DNA of 64,000 nucleotides from Gemmatimonadales bacterium (GCA_019637315.1 JAHBVU010000005.1:186001-250000), one strand, 5' to 3'; shown: positions 24,415 through 33,408, counted from the stretch's first letter. Numbers and translations are program-made. The notes: generated by a model not told the origin, from the letters alone.

Positions 24415-25341
24415 ATGTCGGGTCGAATCGCTGCTGCCGTGATGCTCCTGGGTGCGATGCTGGTCGGGTGCGGGTCCGATGGTCCGACGGAGGTGGAGCT
24501 GCCGGCGGGTGAGCTGGCGGTGCCGGCCAAGGTTGCGCCCGGGCTGCTTGGCAACCAGGCCACTCGAAGCATGGCTGCCGACGCGGCCGGATTTGCCCAG
24601 CCAGTGCCGTCGGAACCGCCAATGCCGGTCGTGCTGCCCGATCGGATGCTGATCCGCACTGGATACGCCTCGATTCGAGTCGACACCCTCGAGGCCGCGA
24701 TTCGGCGGGTGACCGAGGTCGCGGGTCTGATGGGTGGCTACGTAGCCAACAGCTCGTTTCAGACGGGTGAGCAGGCTGCTCGGAGTGCCACGCTCGAAAT
24801 CAAGCTGCCCACCGCACGATATCAGGCTGCGTTCGATCAGTTGAGCGGCATCGGCAGGGTGACCAATGCCTCGACGTCGACTCAGGATGTCGGCGAGGAG
24901 TATGTCGACATCTCGGCGCGGACGGCCAATGCCAAGCGACTGGAAGAACGCCTCGTCACCCTGCTGGCAACCCGGGCCGGCAAGCTCGAAGAGGTGCTTG
25001 GCGTGGAGCGCGAGCTGGCCCGGGTTCGTCAGGAAATCGAGCGCTACGAGGGGCGGCTGCGGTATCTCGAGCGCCAGGTGGCCATGAGCACGTTGTCGGT
25101 TACGGTCTTCGAATCCGGACCGCTGGTCGGCAACCCCGGTGACAACGTGATACGGGATGCGTTCAAGGAGGCGTGGCGGAATTTCGTGGGCGTGGTGGCG
25201 GGCGGCATTGCGCTGCTTGGCGTGATCGTGCCGGTCGGGCTGGTGCTGGTCGGGGTCGGGTTCGGGGTACGCTCCTGGCGACGTCGCCTGGTGCCGGCCG
25301 CACCGCGGTCGATCAGTTCCGAAGGGTCCGCCCTCGGTTGA
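24415..25341 (+). CDS. DUF4349 domain lipoprotein
   Basis: 308 residues. Lipobox LVGC at about residue 16-19 marks an outer- or inner-membrane lipoprotein. The DUF4349 core runs from about 75 to 235 (RTGYASIRVDTLEAAI..; TLEIKLPTARYQAAFDQL; DVSEEYVDISAR-like VGEEYVDISAR), with a coiled coil around 170-215 (RLEERLVTLL.. ELARVRQEIERYEGRLRYLE). A hydrophobic helix near 258-285 is followed by a basic stretch, so the C-terminus is anchored in the inner membrane. Function of DUF4349 is unknown. AAAGGA precedes ATG 24415 by eight bases. Its 3' end overlaps the convergent DUF983 gene by 29 bp. Confidence 0.9.
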   Translation: MSGRIAAAVMLLGAMLVGCGSDGPTEVELPAGELAVPAKVAPGLLGNQATRSMAADAAGFAQPVPSEPPMPVVLPDRMLIRTGYASIRVDTLEAAIRRVTEVAGLMGGYVANSSFQTGEQAARSATLEIKLPTARYQAAFDQLSGIGRVTNASTSTQDVGEEYVDISARTANAKRLEERLVTLLATRAGKLEEVLGVERELARVRQEIERYEGRLRYLERQVAMSTLSVTVFESGPLVGNPGDNVIRDAFKEAWRNFVGVVAGGIALLGVIVPVGLVLVGVGFGVRSWRRRLVPAAPRSISSEGSALG

Positions 25342-25777
25342 GCGGGTTCGGCTCCGCCGGGTCGGCGAGGTCCGAGAGCTCCGGGGGACGAATGCTCAGG
25401 TCGAGGGCCAGGTAAAGCATCCGGGCGTAGGGGAAAATGATAAAGGGTGTGACGACCGCGATGCCCAGTCCGATGAACAGGAGCCTGGTCCAGGGCACGT
25501 CCGGCCAGGTGGCGAACATCCCGATGACGAAAAAGACGACGAAGACGCCTTCGGTCGCGAAGATGTTAATGCTGTAGCTGCCGATCCAGTAGCCTGGCTC
25601 GTGGCGGTCGAAGCGGAAGCCGCAGGTGGGACAGTTCGGCGCAACTTTGAGCCAGCTGAGCAGGACTGGCCGGCCGCCGCAAGCGGGGCAGCGCAAACGG
25701 AGCGCTCGGCTGAAGATGGTCTTCGGTCGGGGCAGCGGCTTCGCGGGTCTGACCTGAGGGTCAGATGGGGAGTTCAT
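25313..25777 (-). CDS. DUF983 membrane protein
   Basis: 154 residues. An N-terminal zinc-ribbon-like pair (LRCPACGGR and CPTCGFRFDRHEPGYW) precedes two membrane helices (about 75-97 and 105-128). This matches DUF983, a small inner-membrane family often near cytochrome oxidase genes, as here (coxB lies 1.2 kb away). ATG 25777 overlaps the 3' end of the groES-like gene by 17 bases. Third gene of the greA-groES-like-DUF983 operon. Confidence 0.88.
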   Translation of the reverse strand: MNSPSDPQVRPAKPLPRPKTIFSRALRLRCPACGGRPVLLSWLKVAPNCPTCGFRFDRHEPGYWIGSYSINIFATEGVFVVFFVIGMFATWPDVPWTRLLFIGLGIAVVTPFIIFPYARMLYLALDLSIRPPELSDLADPAEPNPLNRGRTLRN

Positions 25778-26126
25778 CGCGCACCAGCACCAGGATCGCG
25801 CCCTGGGGAACCACCAGGTACTTCTTGTCTTCGAAGGAAATCTCGACCGCGGCTTTGCGGAAGAAGATGGCGTGATCACCGACCCGGGCCTGCATGGGGC
25901 GGAAGCGCGGAGTCTTTTCCAGGGCGCGCCAGGGCTCCTCGTCGAAGCTCGAGGCATCGGGCACCGGGTCGCCCGGTCCGGTGGCGACGATCAGGCCGCC
26001 CTGGATCTGCTGCGTATCCATGGCGGTGGCCGGCAGGTAGAGCCCGACTCGGGTTCGCTCCTCACCATCTTCCGGGGTGACGAGGACCCGGTCGCCCACG
26101 ACGAGCAGTTTCTTCGGGAACTCCAT
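25761..26126 (-). CDS. GroES-like co-chaperonin paralogue, no adjacent groEL
   Basis: 121 residues, longer than the usual 95-100 of Cpn10. GroES fold segments are visible: GDRVLVTPEDGEERTRVGLYLP, an altered mobile loop (ATAMDTQQIQGG), VATGPGD and a C-terminal hydrophobic strand LVVPQGAILVLV. An insert around 55-75 (PDASSFDEEPWRALEKTPRF) accounts for the extra length. No groEL gene follows. It may serve a distant chaperonin or have taken another job. Three bases separate it from greA. Confidence 0.85.
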   Translation of the reverse strand: MEFPKKLLVVGDRVLVTPEDGEERTRVGLYLPATAMDTQQIQGGLIVATGPGDPVPDASSFDEEPWRALEKTPRFRPMQARVGDHAIFFRKAAVEISFEDKKYLVVPQGAILVLVRDELPI

Positions 26127-26129
26127 GGT

Positions 26130-26600
26130 CTATCCTGCCTGGTGAACCGTAACGAGTTCGGTGACGCGGAGGCGGCGGATCAGGGTCGGCAGCCGGAGGG
26201 TGACCTCGTCGCCGACTCTGCGGTCGTTGAGGGCGCGACCCAGCGGCGACATCAGGGAGATATGCCCTGCGTCGATGTCCATCATCTCGGCCAGCACGAG
26301 TTGATAGGTCTCGATTTCCTCGGTCTCGACGTCGATCACGGTCACCTTGGAGCCCAGGCCGACCCGATCGATGGGAGCCTCGGTGTTGGCGAGCTGGGTC
26401 AGTTGGGCGAGCCGCTGATGGAGTTGACCGAGCCGGGCCTGGACCAGCTGCTGGCGTTCCAGGGCGGCCTTGTATTCCGAGTTCTCCCGGAGGTCGCCCA
26501 GGGCAACAGCCGTCGCAATGGCTTGTGGCAAGGTGATCTTGAGTTCATGCGTCAGCGCTTCGATCTCGGCGCCGAGTTTTTCTCGCATCTCACGGATCAT
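26130..26600 (-). CDS. GreA/GreB family transcription elongation factor
   Basis: 156 residues. The N-terminal coiled coil carries the acidic tip GDLRENSEY (35-43), equivalent to the GDLSENAEY that reaches RNA polymerase's active site and provokes cleavage of backtracked RNA. The C-terminal FKBP-like domain starts near 85 (GLGSKVTVIDVETEE) and includes SPLGRALNDRRVGDEV. GGAG lies seven bases before ATG 26600. First gene of the operon with the groES-like and DUF983 genes; divergent from coxB. Confidence 0.93.
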   Translation of the reverse strand: MIREMREKLGAEIEALTHELKITLPQAIATAVALGDLRENSEYKAALERQQLVQARLGQLHQRLAQLTQLANTEAPIDRVGLGSKVTVIDVETEEIETYQLVLAEMMDIDAGHISLMSPLGRALNDRRVGDEVTLRLPTLIRRLRVTELVTVHQAG

Positions 26601-26946
26601 GGGCGACTCCGGGCTCCAGAAAAGACGCTGGCCCGGCTGGGTTGCAGCCGGGCACAGGGCGAACCAACCGCCAAATCGTAAGGTACCTACAATCGGGTCG
26701 GAGCGAAACGGGTCCTTCGAACGTGTCTAAGTGATTGGTATGTCGTGGTATATGATCGGCGTGTGCAGCAGGGACCTGGTTCGGTCGGGCACCCTTGTAA
26801 TCGGGGGTTCGGTATTCGGATTTGCCGGGCCTTCGGCTGAATGATTTTCTTGACGCAACCTCTTGTCGCAGTTAAACTTCCGCCCGTCGTGGGAGTGGCC
26901 TCCCCGGCCTCACTACGAATCCTCATCAATCTCGGATTTGCAGCGC
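26601..26946. other. Divergent intergenic region between greA and coxB (346 bp)
   Basis: No coding sequence recognised. It contains the coxB promoter listed below, an AT-rich patch at about 26727-26760 with a 6-bp direct repeat TGGTAT, and the upstream region of greA. No riboswitch or small RNA recognised. Confidence 0.6.
26850..26878 (+). promoter_or_regulatory. Sigma70-like promoter of the cox operon
   Basis: TTGACG (26850-26855), a 17-bp spacer, TAAACT (26873-26878). Transcription would start near 26885, giving an untranslated leader of about 60 bases before coxB. Confidence 0.65.
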
Positions 26947-28053
26947 ATGGAACGAAGCCCCAACCGCGTCAAGCGCGCGTGGATGGCCAGGGTTGCCCTC
27001 TTGGGCCTGGTCCTTCTCGTCGCCGCGTGTGCCGACAGCTACCCGAACTATCCGCAGACGACACTCGATCCGCGCAGCGACTTTACCCGATTGATCGACA
27101 GCCTGTTCCGCCAGACATTCTGGTGGGCCATGGCTGTCTTCGTTCTGGTTGAGGCTGCGCTGATCTATGTGCTGTGGCGGTTCCGGGCCAAGCCCGGCGA
27201 TGCGGAGCCTGAGCAGACGCACGGCAATACGACCCTCGAAATCGTCTGGACCGTCGTTCCTGCGATCATTCTGGTGTTCATTGCCGTGCCGACCGTCAAG
27301 ACGATCTTCAAGACCTCGTTGCCTGCGCCGAACCCCGAGGTCGAGGTCGAGGTGATCGGGCATCAGTGGTGGTGGGAGTTCCGCTATCCCAAACTCGGCG
27401 TGGTTACCGCCAACGAAATGGTGGTGCCGGTCGGCAAGATGATCGGCCTCAAGATGTGGAGCGCCGACGTGCTGCACAGCTTCTGGTCGCCGCAGCTGGC
27501 CGCCAAGCGGGACGTTTTCCCGGTCTTTCCGAACACCAAGTATCCCAAGATCAATCCGCTCTGGTTCACGGCCGATTCGACCGGCGACTACAGTGGGCAG
27601 TGCGCCGAGTTGTGCGGTATCCAGCATGCGACGATGGGCCTTCGGGTCATCGTCAAGTCGGACGCCGATTTCGAGGCCTGGGTTGCGGCTCGGCAGGTCG
27701 GCTCGCCCCTGGTCGAGGGTGGCCGGGTTCCGGCGGCTGTCGACAGCGCCTGGAAGGCTGACACCATCCATACCAAGGGTCAGGCTGCGTTCGTGGCCGG
27801 TGGCTGCATGACGTGCCACGCCATGGCTGGGACCCCGCTGGCGGGTGCGATGACGCTGCGCGGCCCCAACCTGAGCCACTTCGGCAGCAGGGTGTCGATC
27901 GGCGGCAATATGTATGAGAACACGCCGACGAACCTTGCCGCCTGGCTTCGGGATCCGCAGGCGATGAAAAAGGGCAGTCACATGATCCTGCCCCGGCCGC
28001 TCACTGAACCGGAGATCGACGCGCTGGTCGCGTATCTCCGGATGCACAAATAA
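26947..28053 (+). CDS. coxB: Cytochrome c oxidase subunit II with fused cytochrome c (caa3 type)
   Basis: 368 residues. Lipobox LVAAC with Cys28, two membrane helices (about 57-77 and 98-118), then the CuA cupredoxin domain with His177, Cys219, Cys223, His227 and Met230 (SGQCAELCGIQHATM). A C-terminal cytochrome c adds CMTCH (heme at Cys287/Cys290/His291) with Met346 as likely axial ligand. It takes electrons from a donor through the fused heme c to CuA and subunit I. Start ATG 26947; in-frame upstream codons lie in the promoter. First gene of coxBACD, 11 bp before coxA. Confidence 0.97.
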   Translation: MERSPNRVKRAWMARVALLGLVLLVAACADSYPNYPQTTLDPRSDFTRLIDSLFRQTFWWAMAVFVLVEAALIYVLWRFRAKPGDAEPEQTHGNTTLEIVWTVVPAIILVFIAVPTVKTIFKTSLPAPNPEVEVEVIGHQWWWEFRYPKLGVVTANEMVVPVGKMIGLKMWSADVLHSFWSPQLAAKRDVFPVFPNTKYPKINPLWFTADSTGDYSGQCAELCGIQHATMGLRVIVKSDADFEAWVAARQVGSPLVEGGRVPAAVDSAWKADTIHTKGQAAFVAGGCMTCHAMAGTPLAGAMTLRGPNLSHFGSRVSIGGNMYENTPTNLAAWLRDPQAMKKGSHMILPRPLTEPEIDALVAYLRMHK

Positions 28054-28064
28054 GGCGACGAGCC

Positions 28065-29933
28065 ATGGCAACCTCGGTACTCGAGCATCGTCCTCCGGCG
28101 CTTCCGCACGTTCACCCGAAGACCGGGATCTGGAGCTGGATCACGACGGTCGATCACAAGCGGATCGGCATCATGTATGGTGCCACCGCGTTCCTGTTCT
28201 TTCTGTTGGGCGGGATCGAAGCGTTGATCATGCGGATGCAGCTGACCGGGCCGAACGGCAAGCTGGTCGATCCGGATACGTTCAACGCGTTGTTCACGAT
28301 GCACGGCACGACCATGATCTTTCTCGGGGTCATGCCGCTGTCGGCGATGTTCTTCAACTATTTCATCCCGATCCAGATCGGGGCACGAGACGTCGCGTTT
28401 CCGCGGCTCAACGCCTTCAGCTACTGGGTCTTCCTGCTGGGCGGCCTCTTCATCAACGCGAGCTTCGTGGTGGGCGCGCCGCCCGATGGGGGCTGGTTCG
28501 GTTATGCCAACCTGACGTCATCGCGGGTGATTCCGGCGACGGCTGCGGCGCCGTCGCCGGGGCTCAACATCGACTTCTGGGTGCTTGGCCTCCAGATCCT
28601 CGGTGTGGCCTCGGTTGCGGCGGCAGTCAACTTCTTCGTCACCATCATCAACATGCGGGCGCCCGGAATGCGGATGCTCCGGATGCCGATGTTCGTCTGG
28701 ATGAGTTTCGTGGTGCAGGTGCTGCTGGTGCTGGCCTTCCCGGTCATCACCGTCGCGCTCATCATGCTGATGTTCGACCGCAATTTCGGGTCGAGCTTCT
28801 TCATGCCCGATGGCGGCGGCGATCCGGTCATGTGGCAGCACCTCTTCTGGATCTTCGGACATCCGGAGGTCTACATCCTGATTCTGCCGGCGTTCGGTAT
28901 CACGTCGGAGATTCTTCCGGTCTTTTCGCGGAAGCCGCTCTTCGGCTACACCGCGATGGTGTTCTCGGGCATCTTCATCGGTTTCGTCGGATTCGGCGTG
29001 TGGAGTCACCACATGTTCGCCACCGGCATGGGACCGTTTGCCGACACCTTCTTCTCGATTGCCACCATGGTGATCGCGATACCGACCGGTGTGAAGATCT
29101 TCAACTGGCTGGGCACCATGTGGGGCGGCTCGATCCGGTATACGACAGCCATGCTCTCGGCGATCGCGATGGTGGCGCTCTTCGTGATCGGTGGTCTGTC
29201 GGGCGTGATGCATGCGTCGCCGCCGGCCGACTTGCAGCAGACCGACACGTACTTCATCGTGGCGCACTTCCACTACGTGCTCTTCGGTGGCGCCATCTTC
29301 GGCTTGACGGCCGGCGCGTACTACTGGTGGCCGAAGATGTTCGGTCGCCTGCTCGATGAGAAGCTGGGCAAGGCCCACTTCTGGCTGATGTTCATCGGGA
29401 TGAATCTGACCTTCTTCCCGATGCACTTCCTCGGCCTGCACGGCATGCCGCGCCGGGTGTATACCTATCCGGAAGGCCTCGGCTTCGAGTTCTGGAACCG
29501 GGTCGAGACCTACGGCTCGTTCATGATCGCATTCGGCTTCCTGGTCTTCATCATCAACATCATCAAGACCTGGCGCGGGCCGGCCAATGCGCCTGCCGAT
29601 CCGTGGCGCGGCGCGACCCTGGAGTGGTCGATTCCGTCGCCGCCGCAGGAGTTCAACTTCCCGAAGCTGCCGGTGGTGCACAGCTCGGTGCCGCAGTGGG
29701 ATGCGCGGCGCGCGGCAGGCGGCGAGTTGCCGGAGCCGCAGCCGGTCAGCGGCGAAGACATCCATATGCCGAACCCGTCGTACTGGCCGCTGGTGGCCGC
29801 GATCGGCGTGTTCCTGCTGTTCTTCAGCCTGCTGTTCATCCGGACTTGGTCGAGCTGGTGGATCTTCACGATCTTCAGCGCGCTCTGGCTGTTCTACGGC
29901 GTGTACCGGTGGGCCTTCGAACCGGCGCACTGA
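28065..29933 (+). CDS. coxA: Cytochrome c oxidase subunit I
   Basis: 622 residues, twelve or more membrane helices. Heme a ligands His80 (FTMHGTTM) and His403, heme a3 ligand His401 (AHFHYVLFGG); CuB ligands His266 (GHPEVY), His315 and His316 (SHHMF). Glu268 in GHPEV marks the D-channel of A1-type oxidases, Tyr270 is the cross-linked tyrosine, and Lys344 (TGVKIF) the K-channel. The enzyme reduces O2 to water and pumps protons. Second gene of the cox operon. Confidence 0.98.
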   Translation: MATSVLEHRPPALPHVHPKTGIWSWITTVDHKRIGIMYGATAFLFFLLGGIEALIMRMQLTGPNGKLVDPDTFNALFTMHGTTMIFLGVMPLSAMFFNYFIPIQIGARDVAFPRLNAFSYWVFLLGGLFINASFVVGAPPDGGWFGYANLTSSRVIPATAAAPSPGLNIDFWVLGLQILGVASVAAAVNFFVTIINMRAPGMRMLRMPMFVWMSFVVQVLLVLAFPVITVALIMLMFDRNFGSSFFMPDGGGDPVMWQHLFWIFGHPEVYILILPAFGITSEILPVFSRKPLFGYTAMVFSGIFIGFVGFGVWSHHMFATGMGPFADTFFSIATMVIAIPTGVKIFNWLGTMWGGSIRYTTAMLSAIAMVALFVIGGLSGVMHASPPADLQQTDTYFIVAHFHYVLFGGAIFGLTAGAYYWWPKMFGRLLDEKLGKAHFWLMFIGMNLTFFPMHFLGLHGMPRRVYTYPEGLGFEFWNRVETYGSFMIAFGFLVFIINIIKTWRGPANAPADPWRGATLEWSIPSPPQEFNFPKLPVVHSSVPQWDARRAAGGELPEPQPVSGEDIHMPNPSYWPLVAAIGVFLLFFSLLFIRTWSSWWIFTIFSALWLFYGVYRWAFEPAH

Positions 29934-29963
29934 ACACCGCGGCTGCAACCATTGATCGGGACG

Positions 29964-29983
29964 GGGCGAGCTACGGCTCGCCC
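29964..29983 (+). other. Hairpin with TACG (UNCG) tetraloop between coxA and coxC
   Basis: GGGCGAGC (29964-29971), loop TACG, GCTCGCCC (29976-29983): an exact 8-bp stem closed by an exceptionally stable UACG loop. It lies inside a 75-bp intercistronic gap of one operon and has no T-tract, so it more likely stabilises or processes the upstream mRNA end than stops transcription. Confidence 0.6.
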
Positions 29984-30008
29984 GCTAGATAAACTGGAGA
30001 TTTGACAC

Positions 30009-30668
30009 GTGGCACACGCCGCATCCCAACCTGCCGAGCCGGGCGCGATCGACGAGCATCACTGGACGTCGACCGGCATTGACAACCGCAAGATAGCCCT
30101 CTGGTCCTTTATCGGGTCAGAGTGTCTGTTCTTTGCGACTCTGATCTCGACCTATCTCGTCTACAAAGGCAAGAGTCTGGTTGGTCCGCTGCCGCACGAG
30201 GCCTCCGAGTGCGTCATCAACGGTACCAAGCAGACCTGCGAGGCCATCTTCGAGATTCCGCTGGTCACGTTCGGCACGGCGGTCCTGTTGTTCAGCTCGC
30301 TCTTCGTGGTGCTCGCGCTCTACGGCGCGCAGAAGGGCAACCGCAAGATGATGATCGGCTGGCTCACAGCCACGGTCATTGCCGGTCTCTTCTTCGTCGG
30401 CATGCAGGTCTACGAGTTCTACCATTTTTTCCACAAGGGGTTGGGGTTCAGCACCAATCTCTTCGGGTCGACCTTCTATACCCTGACCGGCTTCCATGGA
30501 ACGCACGTTTCGATCGGCGTGATCTGGCTTGCCACGATGCTGGTCCTGGCCATTCGCGGGAAGTTGCCGCCTGAGAAGGCGCTCAACCTGGAACTGGCCG
30601 CATTATACTGGCACTTTGTCGACGTGGTGTGGATCGTGATCTTCCCCGTCGTCTACCTGATGCGCTGA
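30009..30668 (+). CDS. coxC: Cytochrome c oxidase subunit III
   Basis: 219 residues with five membrane helices, starting at about residue 25 (KIALWSFIGSECLFFATLISTYLVY). FHGTHVSIGVIWL and the last helix YWHFVDVVWIVIFPVVYL are the subunit III signature; WHFVDVVW is nearly invariant in the family. GTG start at 30009, with a weak TGGAG upstream. Structural subunit of the caa3-type oxidase. Confidence 0.96.
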   Translation: MAHAASQPAEPGAIDEHHWTSTGIDNRKIALWSFIGSECLFFATLISTYLVYKGKSLVGPLPHEASECVINGTKQTCEAIFEIPLVTFGTAVLLFSSLFVVLALYGAQKGNRKMMIGWLTATVIAGLFFVGMQVYEFYHFFHKGLGFSTNLFGSTFYTLTGFHGTHVSIGVIWLATMLVLAIRGKLPPEKALNLELAALYWHFVDVVWIVIFPVVYLMR

Positions 30669-30683
30669 GGAAGGATCCGAACC

Positions 30684-31031
30684 ATGGCATCCCATAGCGA
30701 AAGCCATTCCGAGCACGCGCATCCGACGCCCGGGCTCTACGTCAAGATCGGCGTCGTGTTGTTCGCGTTGACGGCACTCGAGGTGCTGGCCTACGAAATC
30801 GGTGTGCGGCCGACCATGCCGCTCCACAGTGTGATCGAGCCGCTCGTCGTCCCGATTCTGCTGATTTTGTCGGCCGCAAAGTTCGCGCTGGTCGCAATGT
30901 TCTACATGCATCTCAAGCAGGATTCGGCACTGCTGAGCCACCTGTTTGTCTGGCCGCTCCTGATTGCGGCCGCGATCATTCTCGCACTCATCGTACTCCA
31001 CGAGTACTGGATCAAGACGACCTTCCCATGA
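30684..31031 (+). CDS. Cytochrome c oxidase subunit IV family protein
   Basis: 115 residues, three membrane helices (about 21-41, 52-76, 87-111) after a His-rich start (HSESHSEHAH). AAKFALVAMFYMHLKQD is typical of prokaryotic subunit IV (CtaF/CyoD-like). GAGGAAGGATC precedes ATG 30684. Its stop overlaps the ATG of the following peptidase gene by four bases. Confidence 0.9.
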   Translation: MASHSESHSEHAHPTPGLYVKIGVVLFALTALEVLAYEIGVRPTMPLHSVIEPLVVPILLILSAAKFALVAMFYMHLKQDSALLSHLFVWPLLIAAAIILALIVLHEYWIKTTFP

Positions 31032-32434
31032 GCTTTTCCCGCGCCGGCCTCGTCGGGCTCGCCCTCGTCTCCGGGGCCGTGTCGGCGGCCGGCGCGCAGG
31101 ATCGGAAACTGACGCAGTGGGAGCAGGTAGCCCGCGATCTTCTCGCCGAGCTGGTCGGCTACAATACCTCACAATCCGGCGGCGAGATGACGAAGGCGGC
31201 CGAAGCCATGGCCGCCCGCGTCCGCGCGGCTGGTTTCCCCGCATCCGATGTCGTGGTCGTCGAGTCGGCACCGAACAAAGGCAATCTGATCGTGCGGTTG
31301 CGGGGTCGTTCGTCGAACAAGAAGCCGATCCTGCTCCTTTCGCACCACGATGTGGTTGAAGCCAACCCGGCCGACTGGACCCTCCCGCCGTTTGAGTTTC
31401 TCGAGCGTGACGGCACCTTCTACGGTCGAGGCGTGGCCGACGACAAGGATGAGGGGGCAATTCATCTCGCCCTGATCATGCGGATGAAGGCGGAAGGGTA
31501 CGTACCCGATCGCGACATCATTGTGGCGCTGACCGCCGACGAAGAGGGTGGTCCGGACAACGGCGTGGTCTGGCTGCTCGAGAATCGCCGCGACCTGGTT
31601 GATGCCGAGTTCGTCCTCAACGAGGGCGGGGGCGGCCAGCTGCGCGATGGCGTCAAGGTGGCCAACGCGGTCCAGGCCAGCGAGAAGAAGGTCCAGGATT
31701 TCACGCTCGAGGTGACCAACCCGGGCGGACACAGTTCCCGCCCGGTCAAAGACAACGCCATCAGCCACTTGAGTGCGGCGCTCGTCCGCATCGGCGCGTT
31801 TGACTTCCCGGTCCGACTGAATGAAGTGACGCGGGCGTATTTCACCAGGACGGCGACGCTGGTCGAGCCCAAGCTGGGTGCGGCGATGCGCGCCATCGTG
31901 GCGAACGAACGGGATGCGGCTGCGGCTGGGACCTTGTCGGCCGATCCAGGCTACAACTCGATGCTGCGCACTTCATGCGTGGCTACCATGCTCAACGCGG
32001 GACACGCCCGAAACGCACTGCCGCAACGGGCCCGCGCCAATGTGAACTGTCGGATCCTGCCCGACGAGACGCCGGAGCAGGTGCAGCAGACGCTCGAAGG
32101 CATCATCGCCAATCCGAAGGTGTCGATCACGCCGGTCAGTCGCGCCACCGACAGCCCGCCTTCACCACTCACACCCGAGCTGATGAAGCAGATCGAGCGG
32201 GTTACCGCAGAGATGTGGCCCGGCGTACCGGTTCTGCCGACCATGAGTACGGGAGCTACCGACGGGCTCTACTTTCGAAACGCCGGCATCCCGGTCTATG
32301 GTGTGTCCGGCCTGTTCTACGGAGACAGCGGTGCGCACGGCATGAATGAGCGCATCTCGGCCGAGGCCTTCTATGAGGGTCTCGAGTTCATGTACCGCCT
32401 GGTCAAGAGTCTGACCAATCCTGGCGTGAGTTGA
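31028..32434 (+). CDS. Secreted M20 family metallopeptidase
   Basis: 468 residues, signal peptide to about residue 23 (SAAGAQ). M20 metal and catalytic segments: LLSHHDVV, YGRGVADDKDEG, ALTADEEGG and LNEGGGG, with the lid/dimer domain carrying NPGGHSSRP and a terminal His in SGAHGMNERI. Cleaves small peptides or acyl amino acids outside the cytoplasm. Coupled to the cox operon through an ATGA overlap although functionally distant. GDPD begins six bases after its stop. Confidence 0.92.
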   Translation: MSFSRAGLVGLALVSGAVSAAGAQDRKLTQWEQVARDLLAELVGYNTSQSGGEMTKAAEAMAARVRAAGFPASDVVVVESAPNKGNLIVRLRGRSSNKKPILLLSHHDVVEANPADWTLPPFEFLERDGTFYGRGVADDKDEGAIHLALIMRMKAEGYVPDRDIIVALTADEEGGPDNGVVWLLENRRDLVDAEFVLNEGGGGQLRDGVKVANAVQASEKKVQDFTLEVTNPGGHSSRPVKDNAISHLSAALVRIGAFDFPVRLNEVTRAYFTRTATLVEPKLGAAMRAIVANERDAAAAGTLSADPGYNSMLRTSCVATMLNAGHARNALPQRARANVNCRILPDETPEQVQQTLEGIIANPKVSITPVSRATDSPPSPLTPELMKQIERVTAEMWPGVPVLPTMSTGATDGLYFRNAGIPVYGVSGLFYGDSGAHGMNERISAEAFYEGLEFMYRLVKSLTNPGVS

Positions 32435-32439
32435 GCCCG

Positions 32440-33408
32440 ATGCGGCCCGGGCCGATCGTGATCGGGCACCGCGGCGCGTCGGGGTACCGCCCCGAACACA
32501 CCCTCGAATCCTACCGGCTCGCCATTGCCCAGGGCGCCGACGTCATCGAGCCGGATCTCGTGATGACGCGGGACGGCGTCTTGGTGGCGCGCCATGAGAA
32601 CGAGATCGGCCAGACCACCGATGCCGCGATCAAGTACCCGGAACGACGCCGCACTGCCCTCATCGATGGTGCCGAGTATACCGGCTGGTTCGTCGAGGAC
32701 TTTTCCCTCGCCGAGATCAGGACGCTGCGGGCCCGCGAACGGCTCAGCTTCCGATCTCACGATCACGACGGCCTGTACCAGATTCCGACCTTGGACGAGG
32801 TAATCGACTTCGTTCAGGCGGAGGAGCGACGGCTGGGTCGACGAATCGGGATCTATCCGGAAACCAAACATCCCAGTCACCACGAGGCGTTGGGCCTCCC
32901 GATTACCGAAGCACTGCTGCTGACGCTCGACCGTTTCGGGTATCGAGAACGCGGGGATCCTGTCTATATCCAGTCGTTCGAGACGGCCAACCTGCGCTGG
33001 GCCCGGGAACGGACTCGACTCCGCCTGGTCCAGCTGATCGAGCCGCGCGGACGCCCGGCCGACTTCGTTCTGGCGGGAGACCTCCGCGCCTATGCCGACC
33101 TGATCGCGAGCGGCGGACTGAAGGCCCTGGCTGAGTATGTCGATGGCATCGGTGTGGCCAAGGAACTGGTCCAGCCGATTGGTGCGGAGGGACGGCTCGA
33201 CCCGCCTACCACGCTCGTGGCCGAGGCGCATCGGGCCGGGTTGTTCGTTCATGTCTGGACTCTGCGAGCCGATCCGGAGTATTTGCCTGCTGGGTATGAC
33301 GGCGATGCAGAGCGCGAAGTACGGCACTTTGCCGATCTCGGCGTCGATGGAATCTTTACCGACTTTCCCGATATTGCGGTGCGGGCTCTCGGCCGGCGCA
33401 GTCAATGA
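32440..33408 (+). CDS. Glycerophosphodiester phosphodiesterase
   Basis: 322 residues, GDPD TIM barrel. Catalytic segment IGHRGASGYRPEHT (His/Arg and Glu), then IEPDLVMTRDGVLVARHE with the metal-binding Glu-Asp and second His. It hydrolyses glycerophosphodiesters to glycerol-3-phosphate and an alcohol. No signal peptide, so cytoplasmic form (UgpQ-like). ATG 32440 preferred over the TTG at 32431 that overlaps the preceding stop. Last gene of the cox transcription unit. Confidence 0.93.
   Translation: MRPGPIVIGHRGASGYRPEHTLESYRLAIAQGADVIEPDLVMTRDGVLVARHENEIGQTTDAAIKYPERRRTALIDGAEYTGWFVEDFSLAEIRTLRARERLSFRSHDHDGLYQIPTLDEVIDFVQAEERRLGRRIGIYPETKHPSHHEALGLPITEALLLTLDRFGYRERGDPVYIQSFETANLRWARERTRLRLVQLIEPRGRPADFVLAGDLRAYADLIASGGLKALAEYVDGIGVAKELVQPIGAEGRLDPPTTLVAEAHRAGLFVHVWTLRADPEYLPAGYDGDAEREVRHFADLGVDGIFTDFPDIAVRALGRRSQ

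Noticed and set aside
28518-29948. 476-residue minus-strand frame opposite coxA
   Set aside because: His/Arg/Glu-rich shadow typical of antisense to a high-GC membrane protein gene; no recognisable family.
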